Source of the DNA: JAWXCM01 sp034408745
Lineage (GTDB): Bacteria; Acidobacteriota; Terriglobia; Bryobacterales; Bryobacteraceae
Assembly: GCA_034408745.1 (NCBI GenBank)
Contig: JAWXCM010000168.1
Coordinates: 1 to 10,171, forward strand
DNA: 10,171 nt
Reading direction: 5' to 3'
Every line of letters starts with the position of its first letter. Positions within the stretch are counted from its first letter, which is position 1. Shown one piece after another: positions 8,530 to 10,171 of this stretch. The position numbers and the translations under genes are program-made. A model generated the notes under the pieces. It was not told the origin of the DNA. It made no database searches and was given only the letters and a program-made list of their open reading frames with translations.

Positions 8530-8811
8530 TTAATGGTGCCAGCTGTGGTGCCGGAACATCTTGTCGTAGTGAATCAGCCGGAGCACGAGCCCCGCCGATC
8601 CCCACGTGAGTAACAGGAGAAATACCCATCCGACAGCCAAAGTGTACGCCGGTGTATTCCAGGGTTCGGATAACGGGATCATTCCGATGAGGAATGCGAG
8701 CACAACCGCGGCGGCGTGCAACAGCAAGGACAAGGAGCCGAAGTACCACAACAGGAACAGCGAAGTAACAATCGCCGAGCCGTAGCACAGGGCAACGAGA
8801 AGAGGAGACAT
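8530..8811 (-). CDS. Small three-helix membrane protein with His-rich tail
   Basis: The 93-aa product has three hydrophobic stretches (about residues 4-25, 27-47 and 55-78), so it should be an inner-membrane protein. Its short polar C-terminus is rich in histidine (His81, 88, 89, 92, 93, ending SWHH), which could bind metal. I do not recognise a family. The gene is well supported: AAGGAGG stands about seven bases before the ATG, coding is uninterrupted, and a terminator follows. It diverges from modB across a 94-bp gap. On its strand an extended -10-like TGCTATGCT lies about 30 bases before the ATG. A link to molybdate transport is only suggested by position. Confidence 0.8.
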   Translation of the reverse strand: MSPLLVALCYGSAIVTSLFLLWYFGSLSLLLHAAAVVLAFLIGMIPLSEPWNTPAYTLAVGWVFLLLLTWGSAGLVLRLIHYDKMFRHHSWHH

Positions 8812-8848
8812 GCAACACCTCCTTTTGCTCAGGCGACCTCAGCATAGC

Positions 8849-8900
8849 AGTTCCGGCACCACTCCGGCGCGACGCCAGGCCGGAGCTTATAATCGGAACT
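8849..8900. promoter_or_regulatory. Nested dyad in the divergent modB promoter region
   Basis: Two inverted repeats share nearly the same centre. The outer pair is AGTTCCG (8849-8855) with CGGAACT (8894-8900); the inner pair is CTCCGGC (8862-8868) with GCCGGAG (8879-8885). A perfect TATAAT at 8888-8893, reading toward modB, lies between inner and outer right arms, and no -35 match is present. This could be an operator for both divergent genes. It does not resemble the E. coli ModE site. Confidence 0.5.
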
Positions 8901-8905
8901 TCATC

Positions 8906-9589
8906 ATGAACGTGGACTGGTTTCCGCTGCTGCTCAGCCTCCGCGTAGCCACCCTGTCCACGGCGGCTTCGCTTGTGCTGGGACTGGCCATCGCTTACGC
9001 GCTCGCGAATTATCGCTTCCGCGGCCGCGACCTGCTGGATGCTCTCCTCACTCTGCCGATCGTTTTGCCGCCCACTGTACTTGGCTGGTATCTGTTGGTG
9101 TTGATTGGACGCAACACACCGCTGGGGCAACTGTACGAATGGATCACTGGTGGTCCGCTGGTGTTTACGTGGCAGGCCGCGGTTGTCGCGGCGTTTCTGC
9201 ATTCGGCACCGCTGCTGATCAAGCTGGCCCGCGCGGCACTGGAGAGTGTCGACCATACGTATGAGCGCGCGGCTCGTTCCCTGGGTGCATCCGAGTGGCG
9301 GCTCTTCGTTCGCATCACGCTGCCGCTGGCGTGGCGTTCGATTCTGGCGGCCACGGCACTCTGCTTCGCGCGGGCCATGGGCGACTTCGGCGCGACGCTG
9401 ATGGTGGCCGGTAACATACCGGGTCGCACGCAGACAGTGGCGCTGGCCATCTACGATGCGGTGGAATCGGGCAACGGACAACTGGCTCGCGTACTGGTGC
9501 TGGTGGTGTCCGGGCTGGTGTTGTTGATCCTGCTGCTGGCGAGCCGTCTGGGCGATGCGTGGGCACCCTCAAGGCAGACGAACCGATGA
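8906..9589 (+). CDS. modB: Molybdate ABC transporter permease ModB
   Basis: ModB is the inner-membrane channel subunit that imports molybdate delivered by a periplasmic ModA. The 227-aa product matches ModB in length and layout. It begins MNVDWFPLLLSLRVATLSTA. The conserved IVLPPTVLGWYLLVLIGRNT is at about 52-71. The EAA-type coupling loop (ERAARSLGASEWRLFVRITL) is at 120-139 and contacts the ATPase. GDFGATLMVAGNIPGRTQT at 159-177 is a hallmark of ModB. I chose the ATG at 8906 over an in-frame start at 8810. Alignment with ModB proteins begins there and the TATAAT at 8888-8893 lies between the two. The leader would be only about five bases. The stop overlaps the modC start. ModA is not encoded upstream. 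Confidence 0.93.
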   Translation: MNVDWFPLLLSLRVATLSTAASLVLGLAIAYALANYRFRGRDLLDALLTLPIVLPPTVLGWYLLVLIGRNTPLGQLYEWITGGPLVFTWQAAVVAAFLHSAPLLIKLARAALESVDHTYERAARSLGASEWRLFVRITLPLAWRSILAATALCFARAMGDFGATLMVAGNIPGRTQTVALAIYDAVESGNGQLARVLVLVVSGLVLLILLLASRLGDAWAPSRQTNR

Positions 9590-10171
9590 TTCAGGCTCGT
9601 ATTCAGAAGGGCTTTTCGGCGGCGCGGGAGTCCGCGGGATTTCGGCTCACGCTTGAACTGGAAGCGGGGCCTGGCATCACTGTGCTGTTCGGTCCCAGCG
9701 GCTCGGGGAAGAGTCTCACGCTGGATTGTATTGCGGGGTTCGCCACGCCGGACACGGGTCGCATTCTGATCGACGATGCGATTGTTTTCGACTCAGGGGC
9801 GAAGGTCGACTTGCGGCCTCAGCAGCGTCGATGCGGCTACGTGTTTCAGAATTACGCGCTGTTCCCGCACATGACGCTGCGCGAGAATCTGCTGTTTGCG
9901 GGCGGGCGGATCCCGCGGCTGGACCGCACGCGCAAAGTGTCCGATATGCTGGAGCGTTTTCGTATCGGTGATGTGGCGGGGCGTCGGCCACATGAAGTAT
10001 CTGGCGGGCAGAAGCAGCGTTGTTCGATTGCGCGGGCTCTGGTGAGCGGACCCAGCGTGCTGCTGCTGGATGAGCCGGCGCAGGGCCTGGATGCACTGCT
10101 GCGTGCGGACTTCCATGACGTGCTGCGCGAGGTACGCGCAGAGTTCGATACGCCGGTGATCCTGGTGACGC
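9586..10171 (+). CDS. modC: Molybdate ABC transporter ATP-binding protein ModC, C-terminus outside window
   Basis: ModC powers molybdate uptake by hydrolysing ATP on the cytoplasmic face of ModB. The visible 195 codons cover most of the nucleotide-binding domain. Walker A GPSGSGKS is at 36-43, the Q-loop Gln88 in FQNYALFPHM, the ABC signature VSGGQKQR at 138-145, and Walker B VLLLDE at 158-163. The D-loop reads AQGLD where ModC relatives usually have SALD. The switch histidine and any C-terminal Mop domain lie beyond the window. The ATG at 9586 overlaps the modB stop as ATGA, indicating translational coupling. Identity as ModC rather than another importer ATPase rests largely on modB next to it. 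Confidence 0.92.
   Translation, partial: MIQARIQKGFSAARESAGFRLTLELEAGPGITVLFGPSGSGKSLTLDCIAGFATPDTGRILIDDAIVFDSGAKVDLRPQQRRCGYVFQNYALFPHMTLRENLLFAGGRIPRLDRTRKVSDMLERFRIGDVAGRRPHEVSGGQKQRCSIARALVSGPSVLLLDEPAQGLDALLRADFHDVLREVRAEFDTPVILVT

Noticed and set aside
8810..8905. A 32-residue N-terminal extension of ModB
   Set aside because: It covers the divergent promoter dyad and TATAAT, and ModB similarity begins at the ATG at 8906.
8405..9481. A 358-codon minus-strand frame opposite modB and across the small membrane gene
   Set aside because: It runs through two supported genes and a terminator, with low-complexity Arg/Gln-rich content and no ribosome site.

Overview
The window looks like a chromosomal stretch of an acidobacterium, most likely from the Solibacter/Bryobacter side of Acidobacteriota. 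The reasons are a GC-rich sequence, an Oar-like TonB-dependent receptor with an N-terminal carboxypeptidase-regulatory domain, and a secreted protein that fuses a planctomycete-type cytochrome c domain to ankyrin repeats and a terpene-cyclase-like toroid. This assignment is inferred from protein style; no rRNA marker is present.

Layout. Positions 1-8811 are almost all on the minus strand, so read them right to left. A 93-aa His-tailed membrane protein (8811-8530) ends in a hairpin terminator. A doubtful 39-codon ORF (8459-8340) follows. Next is the groES-groEL operon (8196-6200), with a degenerate CIRCE operator over its promoter, a hairpin in its leader and a strong terminator behind groEL. 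Only 92 bp after groEL lies an intact AAA/ABC-type ATPase gene of the OLD/RloA kind (6107-4929). Its translationally coupled partner, a DUF4276-like Toprim-type protein, is broken by two frameshifts (4927-4293). After a good sigma70-type promoter comes the cytochrome-ankyrin-toroid gene (4121-1881) with its own terminator. Last is the Oar-like receptor (1778 to beyond position 1).

On the plus strand, starting at 8906 and diverging from the small membrane protein, is a molybdate ABC transporter pair, modB then modC. They overlap by ATGA and modC runs off the window. The divergent promoter region holds a nested dyad around a perfect TATAAT box. No modA is seen next to modB.

How the genes work together. 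groES/groEL form the chaperonin, probably repressed by HrcA. ModB/ModC form a molybdate importer that needs a binding protein encoded elsewhere or downstream. The ATPase plus DUF4276 pair resembles two-gene phage-defence or abortive-infection modules and seems to be decaying through loss of the effector. The cytochrome fusion and the outer-membrane receptor both have export signals and may act in the envelope, but nothing in the sequence ties them to one pathway. There are no tRNA, rRNA, CRISPR or insertion-sequence signals. The most notable items are the decayed ATPase/DUF4276 module sitting directly behind groEL, the multi-domain cytochrome fusion, and the regulatory structures before groES and modB.
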